A stretch of 44,918 nucleotides of DNA from the NCBI GenBank assembly GCA_024223715.1, contig JAAEOA010000408.1, forward strand, positions 1 to 44,918, in the 5' to 3' direction. How positions within the stretch are numbered: the stretch's first letter is position 1; every line of letters begins with the position of its first letter. Below the pieces are notes generated by a model. It saw nothing but the letters and a program-made list of their open reading frames with translations, was not told the origin of the DNA and did no database searches. The DNA is from a bacterium (GTDB lineage Bacteria; Krumholzibacteriota; Krumholzibacteriia; LZORAL124-64-63). The position numbers were made by a program, and so were the translations under genes. Positions 25,380 to 33,500 of the stretch are shown piece by piece.

Positions 25380-26738
25380 TTAATCTTCATCGGGTTTTAA
25401 TTCGTATTCTCGGATTTTGCGCCAAAGAGTGGTTCTGTCAATACCCAACTGTCTGGCGGCACGGCTGCGATTCCAACCGGTTTTTTGCAAGGCCACAGCC
25501 AGCATCTCTTTTTCCGCGTTGGAATGCAAGGGTGGGCTGGGAACATTTTGGAAGCCAGCCCTCCGCATTCGTGCACTTCCAACAGCCCCGGTTGTTTGAA
25601 TTAATTCCGGTGGCAAATGCAAGGCCTTTATGGCTTCTGTACGACTCAAAACCACAGCATGTTCCAAAGCATTTTCCAATTCCCGGACATTGCCTGGCCA
25701 AGTGTAATTCATCAGCAGGCGCATGGCATCGCCCAGAACAATTGGTGGTTTTTTCAGGGATTGTTTTTTGGAAATGCGCCCCAGGAAATGAGCCACCAGC
25801 AAAGGAATGTCCTCACGGCGGTCCCTCAAGGGGGGAATTTGTAAACTGACAACTTTTATTCGGTAATAAAAATCTTCCCGCATTTGACCGGACGCCAACA
25901 GGTGGTCCAGGTTTCGATTTGTCGCCGAGACAACCCGCACGTTGACTGAAATGGGGTTATTGTCCCCAACTTTTTCAATAATGTGTTCCTGTAAAACCCG
26001 CAAAAGTTTTACTTGAACAACCGGGCTTACATCGCCTATTTCATCAAGAAAAATAGTTCCGCCGTCTGCTTCTTCAAAGCGGCCCCGGCGGTCTCGAACA
26101 GCTCCAGTATATGCACCCTTCACATGACCAAAAAGTTCGCTCTCCAGTAAATTTTCTGAAAGGGCGGAACAGTTCACTTTTACAAAGGGGCCGTTGGACC
26201 GACTGCTGGCCCGATGAACCGCTTCAGCCACCAACTCTTTTCCCGTCCCACTTTCTCCCCGAATAAGTACCGCCGCTTCACTATCGGCGACATCACCAAT
26301 GAGCTGGAACAACTCACGCATTTTGCTGTCCTGGCCAATGATGTTTCCCAAGCCAGACTGCTGAACCATTTTTTGGCGCAAAGTTGTCACTTCAGTCACA
26401 TCACCCAGTAAAAGGGCCAACCCCAACGATTCTCCATTTCGACGCAGCATGGGAGCCGTGCGAAGAAGGACGTGCCCGAGCCGGTTGTCCCCCAATTGAA
26501 CGGTCGTCTGGAAATCCACAATAGGCTGGCCCGAACGCAGAGTCTTTTCAAGGATATCCTGAGGACATGCTTTTTCACCAAAGAGCTGGCAAACCGACAC
26601 CCCGGATAAGTCCCATCGGGATTGGCCCAAAATGTCTTCCGCTGCCGGATTCATGGTCAGAATTCGCAAATCCTGGTCCAATGCGATGATCCCCTCGCGC
26701 AAGGAGGTGATAATGGACAATATGCTGCCCGCCTGCAC
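25380..26738 (-). CDS. Sigma-54-dependent transcriptional activator (PAS-AAA+-Fis)
   Basis: 452 residues from GTG 26738, the only usable start in an open frame with no ATG upstream. A PAS-like sensor (about 5-115) has cysteines at 50 and 58 (SVCQLFGEKACPQ). The AAA+ domain has Walker A GESGTGKE (161-168), sigma-54 contact loop GAYTGA (208-213; the variant of GAFTGA with Tyr), Walker B GGTIFLDEIG (226-235) and MREDFYYRI. The C-terminal Fis helix-turn-helix (about 423-446, NRSRAARQLGIDRTTLWRKI) binds DNA. There is no receiver domain, so it responds directly to a ligand or redox state. It is divergent from trxA, with three dyads and a sigma-54 promoter between them. Confidence 0.93.
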   Translation of the reverse strand: MQAGSILSIITSLREGIIALDQDLRILTMNPAAEDILGQSRWDLSGVSVCQLFGEKACPQDILEKTLRSGQPIVDFQTTVQLGDNRLGHVLLRTAPMLRRNGESLGLALLLGDVTEVTTLRQKMVQQSGLGNIIGQDSKMRELFQLIGDVADSEAAVLIRGESGTGKELVAEAVHRASSRSNGPFVKVNCSALSENLLESELFGHVKGAYTGAVRDRRGRFEEADGGTIFLDEIGDVSPVVQVKLLRVLQEHIIEKVGDNNPISVNVRVVSATNRNLDHLLASGQMREDFYYRIKVVSLQIPPLRDRREDIPLLVAHFLGRISKKQSLKKPPIVLGDAMRLLMNYTWPGNVRELENALEHAVVLSRTEAIKALHLPPELIQTTGAVGSARMRRAGFQNVPSPPLHSNAEKEMLAVALQKTGWNRSRAARQLGIDRTTLWRKIREYELKPDED

Positions 26739-26960
26739 CTGACCTAATAATCGGGCGATGGAGACATCCTGTTCTTGGTTCTTTTTAATTCTAAACCCCT
26801 TACTGTTGCATTCAACACTTCCGTTGCAACACTTTCGTTGTATTCAACACACCCCGCAAGAGGATTTCCTGAAACACATCAACCAACCGAGACGAGTCTT
26901 CCCGTTAACTTATTAATTGCCAACAATTTCTGATAAAGTCCACCTGCTTTTTTTTAAAAA
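26739..26960. other. Regulator-side part of the divergent region
   Basis: This is non-coding. The frame upstream of the regulator start stays open to about 26842 but has no ATG, GTG or TTG. The dyads at 26804-26849 are the only clear structure; 26850-26960 is AT-rich and otherwise unmarked, fitting a region that must bend between enhancer and promoter. Confidence 0.4.
26804..26849. promoter_or_regulatory. Three evenly spaced dyads, probable enhancer/operator sites
   Basis: TGTTG-CATT-CAACA (26804-26817), CGTTG-CAACA (26822-26831) and CGTTG-TATT-CAACA (26836-26849) share arms (T/C)GTTG...CAACA, with centres 16 bp apart. They lie 66-111 bases before the activator start codon and about 145-190 bases before the likely trxA transcription start. 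That is the usual distance for upstream activator sites of sigma-54 enhancer-binding proteins. They could serve both activation of trxA and control of the activator's own gene. The binder is inferred. Confidence 0.55.
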
Positions 26961-26968
26961 ATTAATAA

Positions 26969-26984
26969 TGGCACACCTTGTGCA
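26969..26984 (+). promoter_or_regulatory. Sigma-54 (-24/-12) promoter upstream of trxA
   Basis: TGGCACACCTTGTGCA matches the sigma-54 consensus TGGCAC(G)-N4-TTGC(A/T), with the required GG-N10-GC spacing (GG 26970-26971, GC 26982-26983). Transcription would begin near 26995, 84 bases before trxA. The same bases also form a 5-bp inverted repeat (GCACA-CCT-TGTGC), so an ordinary operator is the alternative reading. Confidence 0.6.
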
Positions 26985-27007
26985 ATAGACTCTGCGAAAG
27001 AGGAGAC

Positions 27008-27079
27008 ATGCCTGAAAATGCAACAGGCTTTCATTTGTTCAGATCTGGTAATAGATCTGGGAATTTAAGGAGAAAATAA
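27008..27079 (+). CDS. Possible 23-residue leader peptide upstream of trxA
   Basis: ATG 27008 follows AGAGGAG by 2 bases and opens 23 codons (MPENATGFHLFRSGN..., ending LRRK). Its TAA (27077-27079) overlaps the first base of the trxA start codon (TAATG). A hairpin, GCCTG/CAGGC (27010-27028), and a duplicated AGATCTGG (27041, 27053) lie inside it. If transcription starts near 26995, this is the first ribosome site on the message, and trxA could be translationally coupled to it. Short frames like this arise by chance, so confidence is low. Confidence 0.3.
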   Translation: MPENATGFHLFRSGNRSGNLRRK

Positions 27080-27402
27080 TGGCTGACGTAAAAACTTTTG
27101 AAAAAGACAACTTCGATGCTGAAGTCCTTCAGAGTGATATCCCGGTACTGGTCGATTTCTGGGCTCCCTGGTGCGGTCCTTGCAAAATGATCGGCCCCAT
27201 CATTGAAGAAATGGCTGGCGAAATGGGTGACGATATCAAAATCGGCAAAGTCAACGTCGACAATAACCAGGAATTGGCCGGACAGTTCGGTGTTCGCGGC
27301 ATTCCCACCATCATGATTTTCAAAGGTGGTGAAGTGGTTGAGAACTTTGTGGGCCTGCGCTCCAAAGAAGACATGGTTGCCGCTTTGGAAGCAGCCAAAT
27401 AA
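27079..27402 (+). CDS. trxA: Thioredoxin
   Basis: 107 residues, the standard length, ATG 27079 with AAGGAG 7 bases upstream. The active site WAPWCGPCKM (Cys32, Cys35) and the cis-proline loop RGIPTIMIFKGGE are intact, with the family FWAPWCGPC strand-turn and C-terminal helix. It reduces disulfides of cytoplasmic enzymes using thioredoxin reductase. The gene stands alone between an apparent sigma-54 promoter and its own terminator. Sigma-54 control of a thioredoxin gene is unusual; housekeeping trxA genes are normally read by the primary sigma factor, so this may be a condition-specific paralogue. Confidence 0.96.
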   Translation: MADVKTFEKDNFDAEVLQSDIPVLVDFWAPWCGPCKMIGPIIEEMAGEMGDDIKIGKVNVDNNQELAGQFGVRGIPTIMIFKGGEVVENFVGLRSKEDMVAALEAAK

Positions 27403-27455
27403 TAGGCCCCCGAATCATACTTCCGGAAGTTTCGGACAAACCGATACGAACCAAA

Positions 27456-27496
27456 AACCGCCGGCTCCCTCCCCCGAGAGCCGGCGGTTCTTATTT
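27456..27496 (+). terminator. Rho-independent terminator after trxA
   Basis: AACCGCCGGCTC (27456-27467) and GAGCCGGCGGTT (27478-27489) form a perfect 12-bp stem with a 10-nt loop, followed by CTTATTT. Confidence 0.82.
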
Positions 27497-27587
27497 ATCC
27501 CCAAGATCGCTTGCCTCAAATGGAAAAATGAGGCAAATTGTGATCAGAGATTATTCGGGCTCAGACACCAACCAGCGGAGACTTGCA

Positions 27588-28535
27588 ATGCTTGGCCTTT
27601 TTAACGGCGTAAAAAACATGTTCAGCAAAGACCAACCCAAAAACAACATCGTTTTTATTGTTTTCGACAGCTGCCGCTTCGATGCCTACCTGGCAGCCAA
27701 GACCCCCAATCTTGACCGAATTGGTCAGGCTGAAAAGCGATACAGTTACGCCAGCTGGACCAGTCCAAGTCATTATACTTTCCTGATGGGCATGGTGCCC
27801 CATCAAAGCCCCAAAGGTGTTTTTGCCTCAGAAGTTTATCGCGAAGAATTCACTACCTGGAGTCAGCGCCTGAACATCAAGGAAGTGGAATTCGCCAAAT
27901 TTGTGCCCCAGCTTTCCCTGCCCTACTTCCTGAAATCTCAGGGATACCGAACTGAAGGTGTCGTTAGCCTCCCTGTTCTCAATCCCCTGACCAGCATGAG
28001 CGCTCATTTTGATCGCTACGAGCTGGCCCCCAGCCATAACAATTTGTCGGCCATTCTGGAAGGCCAAAAAGAAGTTCGCGATGCTGGTGGAGAAATAACC
28101 CAGCGTGCCTTCAAGGCCCTGGAATTCAGTGACGACCAACCTGGTTTCTATTTTCTCAACACCGGAGAAACTCATTACCCATACACTCTGCCTGGTGAAA
28201 CGGCAGACGATCTGCCCCACATCAGCGGCGTTCATGGTGTGTTTAAACACCTCGATGAGTTCGTAAAAAACCCCGGCGGTTTTCTTGAAGGTAAAAAACA
28301 GGATGAGTTTTTCACTCCCAACCAGTTCAAAGCTTTTTTCGAAAAGCAGATTTCCTGTGTGGAGCACTTGGATTCAGTGGTGGGCAAGTTCATGGATCGG
28401 TGTCCCAGGAATACACACTTCATGATAATGAGTGACCATGGCGAAGCCTTCGGTGAAGATGGATACTTCGGCCACGGACCGGTTTTCCATGAAAAAGTTT
28501 TTGAAGTATTTTATCTTGAAGGGCGTTTGCCCTAG
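27588..28535 (+). CDS. Sulfatase-fold (alkaline phosphatase superfamily) hydrolase
   Basis: 315 residues from ATG 27588 (GGAG about 7 bases upstream). The first metal-binding Asp lies in FIVFDSCRFDAY (Asp27), and the nucleophile loop is SWTSPSHYTFLMG (57-69). The formylglycine-type sulfatase signature C/S-x-P-S-R is T-S-P-S-H here, so a sulfatase with a converted Cys or Ser is unlikely and a Thr- or Ser-type phosphodiesterase or phosphotransferase is more plausible. The second metal set is in IMSDHGEAFGEDG, with FGHG following. There is no signal peptide, so it appears cytoplasmic. It converges with another gene of the same superfamily, 7 bases away. Confidence 0.72.
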   Translation: MLGLFNGVKNMFSKDQPKNNIVFIVFDSCRFDAYLAAKTPNLDRIGQAEKRYSYASWTSPSHYTFLMGMVPHQSPKGVFASEVYREEFTTWSQRLNIKEVEFAKFVPQLSLPYFLKSQGYRTEGVVSLPVLNPLTSMSAHFDRYELAPSHNNLSAILEGQKEVRDAGGEITQRAFKALEFSDDQPGFYFLNTGETHYPYTLPGETADDLPHISGVHGVFKHLDEFVKNPGGFLEGKKQDEFFTPNQFKAFFEKQISCVEHLDSVVGKFMDRCPRNTHFMIMSDHGEAFGEDGYFGHGPVFHEKVFEVFYLEGRLP

Positions 28536-28542
28536 GAGTGTG

Positions 28543-29427
28543 TCAACGGTGCCGGTTCAGAATGGCGCCAGCCACCTGGTCCAATTGGGTCAGACCCTGA
28601 ATAAACTCTTCACTTCCCTGACCCCAAACCATCAAAGGAACCGGGTTGGTTGTATGACGGCGAGTTCTGGAGTCTTCAATATTTCCGTGGTCACTGGTCA
28701 AGACGACCATGACCTCACCAGAGATTTCACTCAACAAAGTCTGTAAAAATTCATCGAGCATTCTCAACTGATGCTCACTTTGCAAAGTCTCACCGGAGTG
28801 GCCAGCTTTGTCGGTCTGAAAATATTCATAGAGCAGGAAATCGTAGTGGGCAATCTGTTGTGCTAAAATTTCCCCGGCTTCGGAAGGCAACATGGGACCA
28901 ACATCAAATCCCCGGTCAATCAGTTCCGCATTGGTAAAATCCTGATAAATAGACTTTCGGTTTTTTATATCTTCCAAATTAAAAAACTCCAGCCCGGCAG
29001 CCAAATGGGTCACCGTGGATGCACTGAGAGTCCACTTTTTTTCTTCAGATAATTCCCAGAAACGTGGTCTGAATGCATTAAAAAACCGGGCTCGCAAACC
29101 TCTTTCGGTCAGTGTTTTGATTAGGCTGTTTTGGCGTAAAATATTTTGAAGTGCTTCATTGGGAAACCCAGTAAGGTGTTTCCCCAAAACCGCCTGTGCG
29201 TTCACACCGGAAAACAGCGTAGTTTGCCCGGTGGCACTTTGGGGAACGCCCTGAACACCCAAAACGGCATCTATTGGTGTGGCCAGGCCTTGACCGGGCA
29301 AAGCAACCGGACGGCCTTCAAAAACAGGCAGGCGAAAGAACTCTCCACCATAAGCGTATTGAGGATTGATGCTTGCATTGGGTGGGCCCCAGCCCAAACC
29401 GTCAATGAACAGCAAAATGGTTTTCAT
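28543..29427 (-). CDS. Phosphoglycerate-mutase-like metalloenzyme (alkaline phosphatase superfamily)
   Basis: 294 residues. Metal motif FIDGLGWG (Asp9), probable nucleophile loop QSATGQTTLFSG (63-73; Ser64 or Thr66), TDKAGHSGE (metal His) and TSDHGNIED followed by HTTNPVPLMVWG match the metalloenzyme core of cofactor-independent phosphoglycerate mutase. At 294 residues it has only the metal-binding core; the phosphotransferase domain of the ~510-residue mutase is missing. It is therefore probably a phosphatase or related hydrolase rather than a glycolytic mutase. Its start overlaps the DUF455 stop (TGATG), so the two are coupled. Confidence 0.75.
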   Translation of the reverse strand: MKTILLFIDGLGWGPPNASINPQYAYGGEFFRLPVFEGRPVALPGQGLATPIDAVLGVQGVPQSATGQTTLFSGVNAQAVLGKHLTGFPNEALQNILRQNSLIKTLTERGLRARFFNAFRPRFWELSEEKKWTLSASTVTHLAAGLEFFNLEDIKNRKSIYQDFTNAELIDRGFDVGPMLPSEAGEILAQQIAHYDFLLYEYFQTDKAGHSGETLQSEHQLRMLDEFLQTLLSEISGEVMVVLTSDHGNIEDSRTRRHTTNPVPLMVWGQGSEEFIQGLTQLDQVAGAILNRHR

Positions 29428-29924
29428 CAGGGAGTCCAGCCGTAATAAGTTTCGGCCAGTTTTACGTGAGCAATCTCGTCTTCAACAATTTCGAAAAAAA
29501 CGGCTGACGTTTCAGGGTCAGAATCGGAAAGATATTCCGCCAACAGCAAACCGGCCTGGCGTCCTCTCTCTTCTGCTCCTGCAATACGGATGCAAAATTC
29601 CTTTGCCGTTTCACAAACCTTCAAAGACTCCCACAAGCGCAGGGATACCGGACGTTCATTCATTCTAAAACCCAAATCATTCATGCGGTTGGCAATAAGG
29701 TTATAATGCTTAATTTCTTCAGGAATTTGAAGAGCCCAGTCTTCCAGGAGTTTCTTGGGTGCATCAGAAAATTTTCCGCAGGCCCAGTTGAAGGCAAAAA
29801 TTGCCTGTTTTTCAGCAAAAGCAGCGGTACGCATGCGGTCGGCCAAGCCACCAGGTGTATTCACTGGTCGCATCTTGGGTGGCTTTTGATCCGCAGAGCA
29901 AATGACAAATGGTTCGATATTCAT
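29427..29924 (-). CDS. DUF455 ferritin-like protein
   Basis: 165 residues, from ATG 29924. The ribosome site is weak, and the longer frame to 29984 runs through a hairpin. It appears as a four-helix ferritin-like fold with metal-ligand pattern: Glu38 (FAEKQAIFAF), Glu70 and His73 (PEEIKHY), Glu119 (GAEERGRQAG), and Glu150 with His153 (EDEIAHVKLAETYYGW). This last motif is the DUF455 signature. Relatives include tRNA hydroxylase MiaE, so a di-iron oxygenase or hydroxylase activity is possible, but the substrate is unknown. It is cotranscribed with the mutase-like gene through a 1-base overlap. Confidence 0.75.
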   Translation of the reverse strand: MNIEPFVICSADQKPPKMRPVNTPGGLADRMRTAAFAEKQAIFAFNWACGKFSDAPKKLLEDWALQIPEEIKHYNLIANRMNDLGFRMNERPVSLRLWESLKVCETAKEFCIRIAGAEERGRQAGLLLAEYLSDSDPETSAVFFEIVEDEIAHVKLAETYYGWTP

Positions 29925-29954
29925 GTTAATAAGATAATACGTGAAGATGTGTTT

Positions 29955-29992
29955 GAAAAGCAACGACCTTGACCAATTGGCCAAGGTCGTTT
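29955..29992 (-). terminator. Hairpin terminator after the small barrel gene
   Basis: AACGACCTTG-A-CCAA (29962-29976) pairs with TTGG-C-CAAGGTCGTT, one mismatch. On the minus strand it is followed by GCTTTTC. It lies between the barrel gene and the DUF455 gene. Confidence 0.6.
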
Positions 29993-30029
29993 CAGAGGTC
30001 GCATTCGAACCTCAATATTAATTCACAGA

Positions 30030-30518
30030 CTAGAAATTGTACCCAACCAGAACCTTGAAGTCGGCAGTTCCACTGAGGCCAAATTTCAATTGTCCAAACA
30101 TAGTTTTCCCATTGCTGAGTGAATGACGATATTCACCCAAAACACTGAGACTTACGTCTGTGTCGGAAGTATCAACATCCACACCAGGAATGTCATTTAG
30201 GCCGTGATCATCCCAGCTGGAATAAACAAAACCCAATTCCCCACCCACACCAAAAGCGGTTTCAGGGAAGTCGTAAATTAGATCACCGTTTAAAGCCACG
30301 GTAGTCAAATCATTCCCAAAACCAATTTCAAGGTTGGGAACCAGGCGCATAGGGGCAAAAACCTGTCCCATATCCATATGACCACCAAAAAAGAACTGGT
30401 CAGGACTGAACGAGTAACCGGCCCGGGCACCAAAAATACTTCCGGTAGCTTCGCCCTCGGCAGCTACCGACATTCCAGCCAGAGCCATAACCATAACAAC
30501 CACCATCATCTTCTTCAT
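30030..30518 (-). CDS. Small outer-membrane beta-barrel protein
   Basis: 162 residues from ATG 30518 (AGGAG 8 bases upstream; the longer frame to 30539 is rejected). Signal peptide MKKMMVVVMVMALAGMSVA, then about eight amphipathic strands: IFGARAGYSF, FFFGGHMDMG, LVPNLEIGFG, TVALNGDLIYDF, FGVGGELGFVYSS, VSLSVLGEYRHSL, TMFGQLKFGLS and a terminal FKVLVGYNF ending in the aromatic residue expected for barrel insertion. The family is not recognised; it resembles OmpW/OmpA-sized barrels. It follows the efflux pump gene by 57 bases on the same strand and could share its transcript. Confidence 0.68.
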   Translation of the reverse strand: MKKMMVVVMVMALAGMSVAAEGEATGSIFGARAGYSFSPDQFFFGGHMDMGQVFAPMRLVPNLEIGFGNDLTTVALNGDLIYDFPETAFGVGGELGFVYSSWDDHGLNDIPGVDVDTSDTDVSLSVLGEYRHSLSNGKTMFGQLKFGLSGTADFKVLVGYNF

Positions 30519-30575
30519 TCTCAACACTCCTTTGCTCAATCATTGAGTCGCAACATTATTTAAGCAGGTGCGACT

Positions 30576-33500
30576 TTATTCTAGACCGGGCTGCTCATCC
30601 CGTATTTCATCTTCATTTTCAACCTTAGGTTCCGCAGAACCACCAAACTTTTCAGCCAGACTTTGAATGACTTTATAATATACGGGTGTCAGAAAGATCA
30701 TTCCCAAGGTACCAACTAACATTCCACCAAAAACCGCGGAACCAAGAGAGACACGACTGGCCGCGCCAGCACCTTTGGCAATCACCAGGGGGATAACACC
30801 CAGAATGAAAGAAAAGGCCGTCATCAAGATAGCTCGGAAACGCAATTCCGCAGCCTCAACAGCGGCTTCCTGAATGCCCATTCCACGATCACGATTGGCT
30901 TTGGCAAATTCAACAATTAAAATTGCCGTTTTGGCCACAAGCCCAATTAATAGCACAATTCCCACCTGAGTATAGACGTTATTGTCCAGGCCCATAAAAG
31001 CAGCCAAACCGAAGGCCCCCATTATGGCCACGGGAACGCCGAGCAAAACGGCAATTGGAATCATCCAGCTCTCGTACAAGGCAACCAGGAAAAGGTAGAC
31101 AAAGAGAAACGCCAGCCCAAAAATAAAAGGAGCAGCATTTCCGGATTTTAACTGCTGAAAAGTTACTCCTGACCATTGATATCCCATGGAGGGCGGCAAT
31201 ACTTCCGCAGCCAGACGTTCCATTTCTGCGATTTGTTCACCACTGGAAACACCTGGCAAACCCGTGCCAGTGATCTGACTTTTGGGATACATGTTAAATC
31301 GGCCAATGAATAACGGTCCAACGGTATCCCTGACGGCTGCAAATGCCCCCACGGGAATCATGGCTCCCAGGTTGTTGCGAATTTCCAGACGCTTAATATC
31401 AGCAGCCTCACTTCGATATTGATCTTCCGCCTGAGCCATCACCTTCCAGGTTCGGCCAAAGAGGTTAAAATCGTTCACGTAGCTCGTACCCAGATAAGTC
31501 CCCAGAGAACCAAACAATTCATTCATGTTCACATTATAAGCCTGGGCTTTAACCCGATCCACTTCCAGGTACAACATCGGCACGGTTGCGCGAATGTTCT
31601 GGTTCATTCGGGTCAGCTTGCCACCTTCGTTGGCAGCTTTTATCATGTCCATAGCAGCTTGCTGCAGCTGAAGAACACCTGCTCCACCACGGTCCTGCAA
31701 CTCAAAGCTGAAACCACCAGCACTTCCCAGTCCCATAATGGGAGGAGGCAGAAAACCAAAAACAAACCCTTCCTGAATTCCAAAAAACTGCCTCTGCACA
31801 CGGCTCATTATTTTGGCAATGTGCAGTTCTTCAGAACGCTCACTCCAATTATCCAGGGTCACAATGAACATGGCTGAATTGGGAGATTGCACTCCATCGA
31901 GAAGGGAGAAGCCCCCAACAGTCAGGTATTTGGCAACACCGGGAGTCTGGGAAAGAATAGCGTTAATCTGATCAGTCACAACACTGGTACGCTCCAGTGA
32001 AGCACCATCGGGCAAAGAGGCATTTACGAAAAAATAGCCTTGATCTTCATCCGGAAGAAAGCCACCCGGTACGGAAACAGCTCCGAGATAAGTGAGGAAA
32101 AGCAGACCTGCAAAAAAGATCATAGCCAAACCGGATTTGCGTAAAATTCCGGTCACAATTCCCTTATACCCGGCAGTACTTTTTTCAAACATTTCGTCGA
32201 ATTTCCGGAAGAAAATCCATTTTTTCTTTCGTGGATCAATCGGTTTTAGCAGCAAACGGCAAAGAGCCGGGCTTAAGGTCAGTGCATTTATTGATGAAAA
32301 AATGGTTGCTACGGAAATAGTGATGGCGAACTGCCGGTAGAGTAATCCGGTAAGTCCGGGCATCATCAAAGTGGGTACAAAAACAGCCATCAGAACAGCG
32401 GTCGAGGCGATAACAGGGCCCGTCACCTCAAGCATGCCTTCAGAGACCGCCCGACGACTGTCCCAACCTTTTTCAGCCATCAGACGCACAGTGTTTTCTG
32501 TCACCAGAATTGCATCATCAACCACAATACCTATGACCAGAATCAATCCAAACAAAGTAAGGTTATTGATGGACATTCCCAATGCCAGCATGACGGCAAA
32601 AGTTCCAATCAGCGATACGGGAATGGTGATGGCGGGAATAAGAGTTGTGCGCCAGTCCTGCAGAAAAACCCACACAACCAGAATCACCAGAATGATCGCC
32701 ACAATCAGTGTATTGACAACTTCCTCAATGGAAGCGGTAATGTAGGCGGTGGCATCGTAAAGAACGTCGTATTCCAGGTCATCAGGAAAAGACTTCGCCA
32801 GCTCATCCATGATTTCCTTAACGCCATCAGCTACCCCAAGAGCATTGGCCCCAGGCAACTGATAAATTCCAACGGCAATGGCGGGACTGCCACTGTGCTC
32901 GGCATACCACGAATAAGCCAACGCGCCCAATTCAACTTTGGCAACATCTCGCAAATAAAGTATGTCCCCATCGCTTCCCGTCTTTATCACAATCGCACTA
33001 AACTCTTCCTCACTAACGAGCCGACCTTTGGTAATGATGTTGTACTGAAAAGGCAAGTCACTATTATTCGGAGGCGTGCCAATTGCACCCGCAGCCACGG
33101 AAACATTCTGAGCCCGCACCTGATTCATCACTTCGGTTGCGGTAACTCCTCTGGCTTTCAACTGTTCCGGGTCCAGCCAGATTCTCATGCTGAAATCCTT
33201 GGCTCCAAAAACAGTTACCACCCCCACCCCATTTACCCTGGCCAGCTGATCTTTTACCCGGGTGGCGATGTAATTACTCAAAAACAACTCGTCATAAGTC
33301 CCACCAGGAGAGCGGAGTGATATCACCTCCACCATGGAAGTGCTTTTCTTATCCACCTTCACCCCTTGCCTTGTCACTTCCGAGGGCAACAAAGGTTCGG
33401 CAACTGAAACCCGGTTCTTCACCATGACCTGAGCCATATCAACATCGGTACCAATATCAAAACTAACGGTCAAATTCAACTGGCCTTCAGAGTCACTTTT

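Noticed and set aside
27588..28535. Annotation as a formylglycine sulfatase.
   Set aside because: The nucleophile loop reads T-S-P-S-H, without the Cys or Ser and Arg needed for the formylglycine signature.
28543..29427. Annotation as cofactor-independent phosphoglycerate mutase.
   Set aside because: The phosphotransferase domain is missing and the length is little more than half of the real enzyme.
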